Origin: Ciona savignyi | Taxonomy: Eukaryota; Chordata; Ascidiacea; Phlebobranchia; Cionidae | Direction of reading: 5' to 3' | Assembly (NCBI GenBank): GCA_000149265.1 | Contig: CH003232.1 | Coordinates: 1,343,017 to 1,407,016 of the forward strand | DNA: 64,000 nt | Shown: positions 11,776 to 22,700 of the stretch, piece by piece | How the letters are laid out: every line of letters begins with the position of its first letter | How positions within the stretch are numbered: the stretch's first letter is position 1 | The notes under the pieces: model-generated | Seen by the model: the letters and a program-made list of their open reading frames with translations, nothing else | Databases searched by the model: none | Told to the model about the DNA's origin: nothing | Position numbers and translations under genes: made by a program

Positions 11776-13090
11776 GAAAAAACTACAAAATTAACTGTGT
11801 TTTAATATTCCCTGTATCTCACAACCACGGTATTAAACCCAAGTTCAATCCTGCTTACCTCTAAAGCTTCTTGTTGATGTTCCTTAACCACCACAACCAC
11901 TTCCTCCAGGTGAAACTTGGGCTTGAAACTTCGAAATGCATCCTGGAACCAACAGAGAAAATCTTCGTAGTTGCCGAACTCCGGCACCAAAAACGCGATC
12001 CTTGAATATGTCTCCTGCTCTGCTTGCTCTACTATATTCTTCACCAACTGAAGAATCAATTCTTTGTCGGGTTGTGCTCCGATCTTACAAGCATAAACGT
12101 TGCAGTACATCAATTCATTGCTTAGGACTCTGGATTCCAGTATACCACTTGTTGTAACTGCCTGCAGATGTGAAATGGGATGTTTTACTTTATTTAATTA
12201 ATAAATTGATAAGAAGGTTAATTAATAGTTAATAAAAAGGTTAGTAGATAGTTTAAACACTTTTCTTTCTGTGAAACATATGCAAAGTCAATCACAATCA
12301 CATATATTTGTAAACAAACAAAAATTCATTGAATACCTGGAGGTTGAAATTTGAAGGAATTCCAAGACTTGCTAGATCAGATGTGACCTGGGCCACATCA
12401 TCCCGAACCCAAGTCACAAGTACTCCAACCTAAAATAACATAATTTTAAACGATGTTTTTAAAATACAAATTAAAGTTAGACAAATTGCTAAATAAATAT
12501 TGTTTTTAAAACACAATTAGACAGATGGCTGATTGTAAAATTTGTTAAACATGTTGACCAATCTGTGCAAAGATATTAAGATTCAATCGTTTTTCTTGTA
12601 ACAAAGAACATCAAACTAACAGGACATAATAAAATATTAAAGGTAGAATTGCTGCATGTTGTACTGCTCCTGTTAATAATTGATTAAATATATTAAAATC
12701 AAACCAAACACAAGTTGTGTTTGTTTAAGTAAGCAATTGCAGTCAATTTACAGATTAACTGTGGACATGAGGTGTATTATTGTGCACCTAAGCAAGCCAC
12801 TTTATATTGCTTTAACCCAGTGGTATCTAATATGTCCTCCAAATTGAAATTCATGACTAATTATTATCTACACACTGTAATAGTTTCAACAACTTATCGA
12901 AGACTATACTGTGTATGACTGTTCACCTTAGCAAGCCACTTTACATTGGGTGTTTACAGATTAACTGTGGACATAAGGTGTAATATTCTGCACCTGGGCA
13001 AGCATTTACACTGCAATGCGTAGGTACCCAATATTCAAATAAACATGACAAACAACGTTTGATAATTAAATTTACCCTTTGTTCTGCAGC

Positions 13091-13370
13091 TTTCAATCGA
13101 AAGGTTGCAGGTGCGAAACTGGTCGCTAGCTAGTCGGTTGTGTTCTTGGGCAAGGCACTTTACGGACATTGCCTGAACCCAGCGGATTAATGGGTTCTAC
13201 CAAATTGAAGGAACATGTCTATCACATACAACACACTGCAATAGCTCCGGTAACCCGACGATGGGCGCGAGGTGATCTGACGATTGCCCGTGTGATAACC
13301 CCTGGGGTTTTCCCATTCACGGGGATAAACATGAATATCCTATCCTATCCTGAATATCCTATCCTTTCCC
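13091..13370 (+). repeat. SINE family 1 inserted in coding exon 7 of K1
   Basis: The copy starts at 'tttcaatcgaaagg' (the first part of the tRNA head is missing) and ends in several 'tatcc' tail units at 13345-13368. Exon sequence continues on both sides: 'gttctgcagc' on the left and 'cccaacttccacccagac' on the right. In K2 the same exon is contiguous, which gives an empty site. The element is antisense to the gene. Confidence 0.88.
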
Positions 13371-14439
13371 AACTTCCACCCAGACTTTTAACTCATCTGG
13401 TAAAACACCAGTTCCACTGTGAATGATATTTGTTGATATGTTTGTTGCCTTGAATCTGTTTCTACTTTGTTTCTACCAATTATGTTTCTACTTTGTTTCT
13501 TGAAACAAAGCCCAAGTATTTACACTGGACTGACTTTTGTATGCACAACAGTAAAAAGTTTGGGCATTCACTGCCATGTTTTAACTTACGTAGATTTGCC
13601 TTCTTATGCCTATTTAACTTAAAATAATTGTTTCATTTTTATTTAATGAAATAAAGAAACAAAAGCAAACTAAAGTAAATTAACTCTCCACACTGGAATA
13701 AATTTTGTATACAATAGCATGTAAGCTTTGGACACAATGTGTTTCCAACACAAATCACAATTAGATGGATACAATAGAACCGTACTCCCACACAATAAAA
13801 GGTTGTGGAATTGAAACTTGTCATTAGCTAATCAGTTGTGTCCTTGGGCAACATTTATCGCATTCTTTGCTGTACATTACTTGATTGCCCTTAATTTTTT
13901 TAAACAAGATGGGCCCCTTTAAAAACAAGATCCCTTTAGCTAACCGGCCTTAAAAACATTTAGACTTATACAACGTAATACGAACATGAGTTAAAACAGT
14001 AGGACTCTATATATATATACAAAGTCTCACACATATTTGGCGAAGACTTTATCTTCCAAGAGTTGAGCAGCAGAAGGTCTTCTCTTTACATCATAATCCA
14101 CCATTCTGTTTATTTTAGTCTTAGTTTATTCATGTTTTTCTATTAAAATAGTGAAACAAATTATAATAAATAAACAGAAAAAGACAACAAAATTTATGGT
14201 TGTTAAATTCATCAAACAAATATATATATTCAATATAACCTATGAGGCCACCAAACCTAAGCATAATTACAATCTTTTGAAATCAAAATGGTTTAAATCA
14301 ATTCATTGTGTCGATAACCATAAAACTTAGTTAAATTTGGTTGGTTTAAATGTATCTCTCTTAGTGGGAAGCAAACTTTACCACACTATGATATCCTTAA
14401 AGGGAGAAAAGCCAGTAATCATCAATGGGTATCTTAATA

Positions 14440-14880
14440 CACCTTATGCCCACAGTCGAATTGTTTGAGCTATTACAGTGTGTGAATAATCAGACATGTG
14501 TGGAAAATCAAACAATTTAATTTGGACGACTCATTAGATACTACTGGGTTGGAGCAATGTAAAGTGGCTTGCTCAGGGTGCACCAGTAATACACCTCAAG
14601 TGCCCACAGTCGTGAGCACAGTAATACACCTCATGTCCACAGTTGAGTTGCTGGAGCTATTACAGTGTGTGCATAATCACACATGACTTTCAATTTGGAC
14701 GACTCATTAGATATCATTGGGTCGGGGCAATGTAAAGTGGCTTTCTCAGTTGCACAGTAATACACCTCATGCCTTAAGTTGAGTTTCTGGAGCTATTACA
14801 TTGTGTGGATAATAAGACATGACTTTCAAATTGGACGACTCATTAGATATCACTGGGTTGGAACAATGTAAAGTGGCTTG
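14440..14880. repeat. Intronic tandem repeat, ~120-bp units
   Basis: Three to four units with 'gagctattacagtgtgtg', 'tttggacgactcattagata' and 'aatgtaaagtggcttgctca', in intron 5 of K1. Related units lie in intron 5 of K2 (22795-23050) in matching gene orientation. Confidence 0.75.
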
Positions 14881-15207
14881 CTTACCATAAGATTACTAAA
14901 GCTATTTTTGATGGGTAAAATGATGACACTTCTACAGTTTTTGTTTAACTGTTTAATTCAATTTGCTTGCGAACTTATTTTCATGGAAAAAATAACAGAA
15001 AGATGTTTAAAAAATGTTGCTTACCTTTTAAAAAGTTCATTGTATCCTTGTTCATTAAGATTTGGTAGTTCTTCTTTATTGCTAAGTTTTCGGATATAAG
15101 GCATTAGCTTTGTGGCACCAGAGCCGCATATAAGTTCCAGAGTAAACAGCTCATAAAACACACAACCCAATGACCTATGTAAATAAGAATTATTTATTTA
15201 AAATAAA

Positions 15208-15495
15208 AATAGGATAAGACTATTTATGTTTATCCCATAAATGGAAAAACTTATTATTACATGGGTAATCGTCAGATTACCTCGTACTCACTATCAGGTA
15301 ACATATTTGTACATGATTGAGTCGTTCCTTTAATTTGGTAAAACCCATCATAACACTAGGTTCAGGCAACAGGCAATTACTGCTAAGTGTCTTGTTCAAG
15401 AACACAACTGACTAGCTAGCAACTAGTTTTTTAGAAGTTATGACCCTTTGGCTGAAAGGTGATGCACTAATCCACTAGGCTAAACGGTCGGTCAG
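15208..15495 (-). repeat. SINE family 1 shared by both arms (K1 intron 4)
   Basis: Diverged copy, sense to K1. K2 has the corresponding copy at 22147-22430 in the same relative orientation and position, so the insertion predates the arm duplication. Confidence 0.75.
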
Positions 15496-16254
15496 AATAG
15501 TAGACTAACTTTTAATGAGCACAAAAAAGTTTAAAAAATACCAAACAACTGACCATATATCTGATTTCGAGTTGTAAGTTTCATCAAACATCTCTGGACT
15601 CCTGTATGCCCATGTCCCAGTTGGGGCACTGTGGCAAGTTGATTGCAATAGCTGTTTGGAAAGCCCAAAATCTGCCAGTTTTACATTGTCGCCAACCAGC
15701 AGAATATTGGCTGGATTGAGGTCTCTATGCAGTACTTTTCTGGAGAAGAAAAAACAAGGTTTGTTTGTGTGTTTTGTTCATCCATTTATATCTTCTTAGG
15801 TGTGTGAACAGACTTTTTGCAGAGATATCCTAAGTCACCTTCTGGTCACAGTCGAGTTGCTGGAGCTATTACAGTGTGTGGATGGTCGGTTCAATTATAT
15901 CCTGTGGGTGGGAAGCAAGACTTTATCCATTAGTATCGTAAGATTGTACTGGAGCCGTTATAGTGTGTGGATGGAATTATCCACAGGTAAGAACTTAATG
16001 ATGGTAAAATAGCAATAACAAACCCATTCCCACCTCGAATGCATATACTGCAAAGCATCCAACATCTGATACGTCCATCTGATGATTGTATTTCGATTTA
16101 TTTGCCCATTTTCACTTTTAACCTTTCGTATTTTGGTTCCTAAGTCTCCATTCTGTTCAAATAATAATTTCAGTTGAGTAAACCAGAATTAAAATTAGTA
16201 GATAGTAAAAATATATGCACTGTAATTTATATAAAGCATCTGGTTATATTTCAG

Positions 16255-16395
16255 GCAGTGTGTGGTTTAGTGGTTAGATACATAGGTCATGACAAGAAAG
16301 GTAATGGGTTTAATCTACACCATTGCCACTTTTTATGCAATTATATTCTTGGGTGATACATTAAATGAATGTTGCCATGATCCAATACGAAATTA
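16255..16395 (+). repeat. tRNA-like repeat family 3, shared by both arms
   Basis: About 140 bp with a tRNA-like box A ('gtggtttagtggttagatac') and a box-B-like 'gggtttaatc', then 'ccattgccactttttatg'. K2 has the same element at 21000-21137 in matching orientation. Other copies lie at 28845-28985 and near 10190-10350. Confidence 0.6.
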
Positions 16396-17240
16396 ATGTT
16401 ATTCTACACCTGCAAATAAAATAAGCATTCTACCCAATCCAATAATGTTTTGATAACCAATACAACACACCTCACAATATTCAAGCACAATCCAAAATAA
16501 ATCTTTAATAAAGAAGCTCTCAAAGAGTCTGACTATGTTTGCATGGTTCAAGCTTGATAGCAGAACTGCTTCAGTTTTACAAGAACCCTTTGGGTGCAAG
16601 TTTGTACTTTTTTCAAAGCAACCCTGATAAAAAAGTTGATTTTTATTTCTTAGTATTTACAGAATTTCAGAAGAATTTACGATATGCCATATAAACCATT
16701 TAGAGATAAATTAGAATTTTGGTATACTATCCTACCAAGCATTAGGATATTCTTATATCTGAGGGTATGAAGCAAAAGACGTTGTTATAAAATATACCGT
16801 GTAGGTAGCGAATGTAATGCAAAGTGTTGATTTTCATAAAAGTATTGGTATATTTTATAACATCGACTACGTTTAAGTAACATTTGACTAATAAGCACAG
16901 TGAATTCAACTTTCTATTACTTTGTGGTACCAGTAGAGTTAACCAGCCAGTCAATATATTTGTAAAGATTACTTAAAATACTTACTTTTTATTCGTATCT
17001 TTTTCTAAAGCAAAATATGCAATTCCAAATGAGCCACTTCCCAACTTCTTCTTAATCTCGTAGCGGTTATTTATTATTTTCCCACAAATATCCTCATGAT
17101 TTTCAAAATCAGGGGATAGCTGTTGCAATTCCAAATTGGCATCAGCCATTTCTACTTTAAACGAAGTTGAACTAAAATATAGTTTCAAAAATTTCAATGA
17201 ACAAGACTAAAGGAAATAATAAAGGGAAGAAAATAAGCAA

Positions 17241-17930
17241 CACTAAAAGGAGGGAAAGAGGGAAGGAGGGATACTGCTCACTAAAACTATGAAAACTAAT
17301 TTTAATCCTGGCCTAAACACTAATTTAGACCCCAGAACCTTAATTCGAACCCCATGTTTTAAACCAGGGGCGTGCAACTGTTTAGCGCAATGGGCCACAA
17401 CGTACAAGTATAGTGATACCGGGGGCCAGACCATCGAAAATATTTTTTATGACGGCTTTCCGTATTTGGCAATTGCTTCAGCTATCTTTAAGCTCAGTTA
17501 TGTAACTAAGCTCAGTTTTGTAACATTCGAACTTGGTTAAGCTTTTTTTGTATAATACTGTGTAACATGCACCAAGAAAGTAAGATCACGTAATACTGTA
17601 CCACTGCCGGAACAACGCAATTTTCATACAACGCACATTATTCTGTAACAATGGGATGTCGTCACAGTACTGTAAACATAATTTAATCGGAGTATGAAGT
17701 AGTCTTATACTGTCTTTAAAATGCCAATGATGCCGTTACAATTTAAAAAAAAAGTTTTTATACTATTAGGCTGCGAAGTATGAAACCTGTAGCGGGCCAC
17801 ATAAATACGTACCGCGGGCCGTGCTGTGGCCCGCCGGGCCCGTATGTTGCACCCCTCCGTTTTAAACTAAGTCTAATGTCATAATCTTCATTTTGAGTGT
17901 GCAATTTACCGCTTTTCTCCTTTCAGTTTT
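17241..17930. mobile_element. MITE with CTAAAAGGAG ends, interrupted by a hAT MITE
   Basis: The left end reads 'cactaaaaggagggaaag' and the right end 'cttttctcctttcagt', an imperfect inverse. The interior is rich in 'ctaaaccccag/ctaatcc' blocks. The same family appears at 18044-18312, 19260-19676, 20170-20348 and 55687-55800. Confidence 0.6.
17365..17858. mobile_element. hAT-type MITE nested in the preceding element
   Basis: It starts CAGGGGCGTGCAACTG and ends 'gtatgttgcacccctccg', with GGGCCAC-type inner inverted repeats. It is flanked by direct repeats GTTTTAAAC (17356-17364 and 17859-17867), which fits an 8-bp hAT target duplication plus one chance match. No transposase frame. Confidence 0.75.
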
Positions 17931-18043
17931 CCCCAAGTATATTAACTTCAAAACCATAGAACTTATTCTAATTCAGCGGCAGAACTAATCCTAAATCCAT
18001 TAGAGTTTGGGTTTCAAGCGCTCCTGTAGTAATTTGACGAGAA

Positions 18044-18312
18044 AACTAAAAGTAGGGGAAGGAGGGAAACTGCACACTAAAATAAAGATTAGGGTATCAG
18101 GGTTAGTTTTAAAGTTATTGGTTGGAGTTAGGGTTAGTTCTGGGGTTGAGATTAGTGTTTAGTGCAAGGTTTAAATTGGTTTCTGTAATTTTAATGTGCA
18201 GTTTAGTTTTTCTCAGAATTAGTGTCATTCAAGTCCAACTAATAACAATGACCCCAATGTCCTACTAATCTCTATTTCAGTAAACAACTTTTCTCTTCCC
18301 CTCTTTTAGTTT
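18044..18312. mobile_element. MITE with CTAAAAG-type ends
   Basis: The left end reads 'actaaaagtaggggaagg' and the right end 'cttcccctcttttagttt', inverted. Interior blocks such as 'gttagggttagttctggggt' are shared with the copies at 17.2 and 19.3 kb. Confidence 0.6.
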
Positions 18313-18555
18313 TATAAAAGACATGGCCATTCATACGTTTGTACTGCAATATTATCACATATCATGACCATTTAACCTTTTTGTTTTATTTATTGGTTCC
18401 TTCTTGAATTTTATGTCGCTGTATATATAAACTATATCAGTATTAAGTGTTATTATTATCGTTCTTCTGCTTTTTGTAAATACTTTTTGTGGTAAACCTT
18501 ATATAAGGTCAAACAATAAAATAAATGAATATCATTAGTTGAAAAACAAAGGTAA

Positions 18556-18914
18556 ACAAAGTAGGGGGTTCCCCGTTAGTCAAATCCCCTTGTTTATCTT
18601 GGGATATATAGAAATAAGATTTGGTTTTGTTGGCATTATTTTGTTTTCACTGCGCAAAAAGGAAAACTTAAATAAATTCTCTATGGCTTACCTAAAATAT
18701 TTTACATAATTTTAAAAACGTCTGAATATATTACGTAATTTTAAACAAACTAAACTAATATAATACGTAAATTTAACTAAACTAGATCGGTCGCGTGGTT
18801 GAATGTCTTATTGATTCAAATACAGAATTCCATTTAGAGACGGGCTGTTTAAAATTACTTGTGGAATGAGGAACAACAAAAAGGGGAACTAAAATTTGGG
18901 GAATCCCCTACTTG
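18556..18914. mobile_element. MITE with AGTAGGGG-GTTCCCC inverted ends
   Basis: The left end reads 'acaaagtagggggttcccc' and the right end 'ggggaatcccctacttgt', nearly perfect inverses. About 360 bp, AT-rich interior, no open frame. Superfamily not assigned. Confidence 0.65.
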
Positions 18915-19012
18915 TTTTTTGTTTCGTTTTATTCATGTCATGACAGTCGTTATCAAAAAAGACAAAAAGGCAAGGTCTAGTGCAGCAGTATGCACACTAA
19001 AATCATATACAA

Positions 19013-19145
19013 CGTAAATCATATACAACACACTGCAATAGCTCCAAAACCCGACGGTGGGCGCGAGGTAATCTGACGATTGCCCGTGTGTTAACCCCCT
19101 TGGTTTTCCCATTCACTGGTAGCCTATACATGAATATACTACCCT
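19013..19145 (+). repeat. SINE family 1, 3' half
   Basis: Truncated copy starting around 'acacactgcaatagctcc' and ending near 'tacatgaatata', in the centre of the inverted duplication. Confidence 0.75.
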
Positions 19146-19259
19146 GATACAGCACCATAAAATTCAAAAAATAATTGATAAATAAAACACGAAAGTTATA
19201 TGGTCATAGCGTTTCATTATATTCTAGTGCAGACATATAAATGGGTTATGTTTTTAAAA

Positions 19260-19676
19260 CTAAATAGAGGTGTGCGAAATGGAGAAATAAAGAACCTAAA
19301 GTTAAAATTAGGACGTTAGGTCGACTGTTAAGTTAAGAAGGTTAGAGTTGGGTTATTTCTGGGGCTGAGATTACTGTTTGGGGCAGAGTTAGATTTAACA
19401 TTTTCTAGTTCATTGGTTCCCAAACTTTAAAAAAAAAATTCTTAACGGATTTTATGCAATTTTTTTAATGTTTGGCGGTATAGTAAGGACTAAAAAATTA
19501 AATCGCAACCACAAAATTACTGTATCGTATTGTGAAAAATAAGCTTACACTTTTTACGCGGGCCTCTAGAAAGTGTTTCACGAACCCTAAAAGGTCTCTG
19601 GACCCCTTTTTGGTAACCACTTTTCTAGTTGAGGTTAACAGTTTATTTTCTTTTCTCTCTCTTTTCCTTTAGTGTT
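19260..19676. mobile_element. MITE (CTAAAAG family) containing a nested hAT MITE
   Basis: Diverged family member lying directly upstream of K2. Its right end is 'tctcttttcctttag'. The similar pyrimidine-rich stretch upstream of K1 suggests this end belonged to the duplicated sequence. Confidence 0.45.
19411..19622. mobile_element. Short hAT-type MITE
   Basis: The left end is CATTGGTTCCCAAACTTT. The right end 'ctttttggtaaccactt' is its imperfect inverse. An 8-bp direct repeat TTCTAGTT flanks it (19403-19410 and 19623-19630). Confidence 0.7.
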
Positions 19677-19729
19677 ATCACTTAAAATGTTTAAAACTAA
19701 AATTTAGTTTAACATATTTCAAAGTAGAC

Positions 19730-22700
19730 ATGGCTGGTGCCAGCTTGGAATTAAAACCATTACCCCCTGATTTTGAAAATGATGAGGATGTTTGTGGGAT
19801 ATTAATTAATAACCGCTACGAGATTAAGAAAAAGTTGGGAAGTGGTTCATTTGGACTTGCGTATCTTGCAGTAGAAAAAGATACGAATAAAAAGTGAGTA
19901 TTTTAAGTAATCTTTACAACGAATATTTAACTGGCTGGTTAACTCTTCTGGTGTACCTACAAAGTGATAGAAAGTTAGATAAGTAATTGTGCTTTTTAGT
20001 TAAATGTTACTTAAACCTAGCGGATGTTATAAAATATACAAATGCTTCATACTCTTAGATATAGGAGTATCCTTGGTTTGATAGTATACTGATTTATTCT
20101 AAAATTGGTCTAAAGGTTGTATTAACCATTAGTCTTCTGAAATTCTGTAAACACTAAGAAGTAAAAAGAGCAACACTAAAAGGAGAGAAGAAGTAAAACT
20201 GCTCATTAAAACTATGGAAACTTATTGTAACCCTGCCATAAACACTAATCTAAACCCCAGGAGTAACCCTAATACCATTCCCAACTTTAAAAATAACTCT
20301 AATGCCCTTATCTTTATTTTAGAGAGCTGTTTTCCTCCTTTTAGTTTTCCCCAAATAAAAATCAATCTTTACCAGGAGTCAAAAAATCATTAAAACACAA
20401 AGAAATAAAAAACTTTTTTATCAGGGTTGCTTTGAAAAAAGTTCAGCTTGCGCCAAATCATTTTGTGAAAAATGAAGCAGTTCTGCTATCAAGCTTGAAC
20501 CATGCAAACATAGTCAGACTCATTGAGAGTTTCTTCATTGAAGGATTATTTTGGATTGTGCTTGAATATTGTGAGGTACGTTGTATTGGTTTTCAACAAA
20601 TTATTGGATTGGGTAGGATGCTTATTTTATTTATTCGCAAGTGTAGGACAACATTAATTTGTTATAAGATAGGATGGAATATTCATGTTTATCCATGTAA
20701 GTGGGAAAACCAATTGGGGTTAACACACGGGCAATCGTCAGATTACCTCGCGCCCACAATCGGGTTGCCGGAGCTATTTCAGTATGTTGTTTATGATTTA
20801 CATGTTCCTTTAATTTAGTAGAACCCATTAATCCGCTGGGTTAAGGCAATGTTCATTAACTTCCTTGCTTAAGGATACAATCGACAAGCTAGTGATCAGT
20901 TTTAAACCTGCAACCTTTTGGTTAAAAGGCAACACACTAAACCATTAGACTAATCAGTTGGATATAAAAGAATTTGGTGATGTTACATTGATCTAGTTAA
21001 ATTGGGTCATAGCAACATCCATTTAATGCATCACCCAAGTATATAATTTCATAAAAAGTGGCAAGGGCGAAGATTGAACCCAGCACCTCTCTTGTCATGA
21101 CCTATGTTCCTAACCACTAAACCACACACTGCCTAAAAAATAATCAGATGCTCTATATAAATTACAGTGCATTTATTTTTACCATCTACCGATGTTATTC
21201 TGGTTAACTCGCGTGGGTAACTAAAATTATTATTTTAACAGAATGGAGACTTGGGAACTAAAATACAAAAGGTTAAAAGTGAAAATGGGCGAATAACACC
21301 AAATAAAATCATCAGATGGACGTATCAGATGTTGGATGCTTTGCAGTATATGCATTCGAGGTGGGAATGAGTTTGTTATTGCTATTTTACCATCATAAAG
21401 TTTTTATCTGTGGGTATTTCCGTCCACATATTGCAAAGCTCTATTAATTTGACTGTCGGCATGAGGTGTCTTACGATACCCATGGATAAGGCCTGGCTTC
21501 CCATCCACAAGGATATAAATGAACCAACCATCCACACAATGTAATAGCTCCAGCAACTTAACTGTGGGCATGAGTTGTGTTACGATACCCCTGGATAAAT
21601 TATGGATTCCCACCAACAAGGATATAAATGAACCAACTATCCACACACTTTAAAAGCTTCAGCAACTCTACTGTGTGCAAGGGTTGTCTTATAATACCCG
21701 TAGATAAAGCAGGGCTTCCCACCCACGAGGATAAAAATGAACTAACCGTCCACACACTATAATAAAAGCAACTCAACTGAGGTCAAGAATATCTCTGACG
21801 ATATCTATGCAAAAAGTCTTTCTTCACATCCAAATAAATATAAATGGATGAACCAAACACACACGCTGACCAATAAACCTAAAAACTTTTCGTTTCCAGA
21901 AAAGTACTACATAGAGACCTTAAGCCAGCCAATATTCTGTTGGTTGGTGACAATGTAAAACTGGCAGATTTTGGAGTTTCCAAGCAGCTATTGCTTTCAA
22001 CTTGCCACAGTGCCCCAGCTGGGACATGGGCGTACATGAGTCCAGAGATGTTTACAGAAAATTACAACTCGAAATCAGATATATGGTCAGTTGTTTGGTA
22101 TTCTTTAAACTTTTTGTGCTGAAATCATGAAAAATGACAGTCTACTACTCTGACTGACAGTTAAGCCTGGTGGATTAGTGCGTCGCCTTTCAGCCAAAGG
22201 GTTGTAAATTCGAAACTAGTCGCTAGCTAGTAAGTTGTGTTTTTGAACAAGACACTTAGCAGTAATTGCCTGTTGCCTGAACCCAGTGTTATGATGGGTT
22301 TTACCAAATTAAAGGAACGATTCAATCATGCACAATCATGGTATGTGATAGTAAGTGCGAGGTTATCTGACGATTACCCATGTAATAATATGTATTTCCA
22401 TAAATGGGATAAACATGAATAGGCCTTTCCTATTTTAATTTTCATTTTAAATAAATAATTCTTATTTTCATAGGTCATTGGGCTGTGTATTTTATGAGCT
22501 GTTTACTTTGGAACTTATATGCGGACCTGGTGCTGCAAAATTGATGCCTCATGTTCTAAAACTTGGCAATAAGGAAGAACTACCAAGTCTTAATGAACAA
22601 AGATACAATGAAATCTTTAAAAAGTAAGCAACATTTTTTAAACATTTTTCCGTTCTTATTGCATGTAAATAATTTTGCCAGCGAATTAAATTAAACAGTT

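Larger units (their letters stand above)
9541..17149 (-). pseudogene. NEK-like kinase / macro-domain gene, left-arm copy (K1), damaged
   Basis: Inverted paralogue of the gene at 19730-29379. Exons on the minus strand: e1 16986-17149 (ATG at 17149), e2 16471-16623, e3 16034-16152, e4 15554-15739, e5 15025-15174, e6 14031-14105, e7 13076-13416 (interrupted), e8 12337-12429, e9 11859-12161, e10 11201-11336, e11 10581-10823, e12 9541-9704 (TAA). Kinase marks kept: GSGSFG loop, VALKK lysine, DFG, SPEM. Damage relative to K2: e2 is 2 bp longer (153 against 151), which shifts the frame near 16570-16600; the catalytic loop reads HRDLNPAN instead of HRDLKPAN; and a ~274-bp SINE sits inside e7. Exons 8-12 remain open and very like K2, so a shorter macro-only product cannot be excluded. 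The kinase half is unlikely to work. It faces K2 head to head across the centre. Confidence 0.82.
17150..19729. other. Centre of the inverted duplication, between the two divergent kinase genes
   Basis: Spacer of about 2.6 kb between the start codons of K1 and K2. Roughly the first 100 bp outside each ATG still match in inverted orientation (pyrimidine-rich stretch, 'tttcctttag', then 'aaagtaga' before ATGG). The 'tttcctttag' could be the acceptor of a 5' leader intron. The rest is a pile of MITEs, listed separately. It could hold a bidirectional promoter; I see no clear core motif. Confidence 0.6.
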
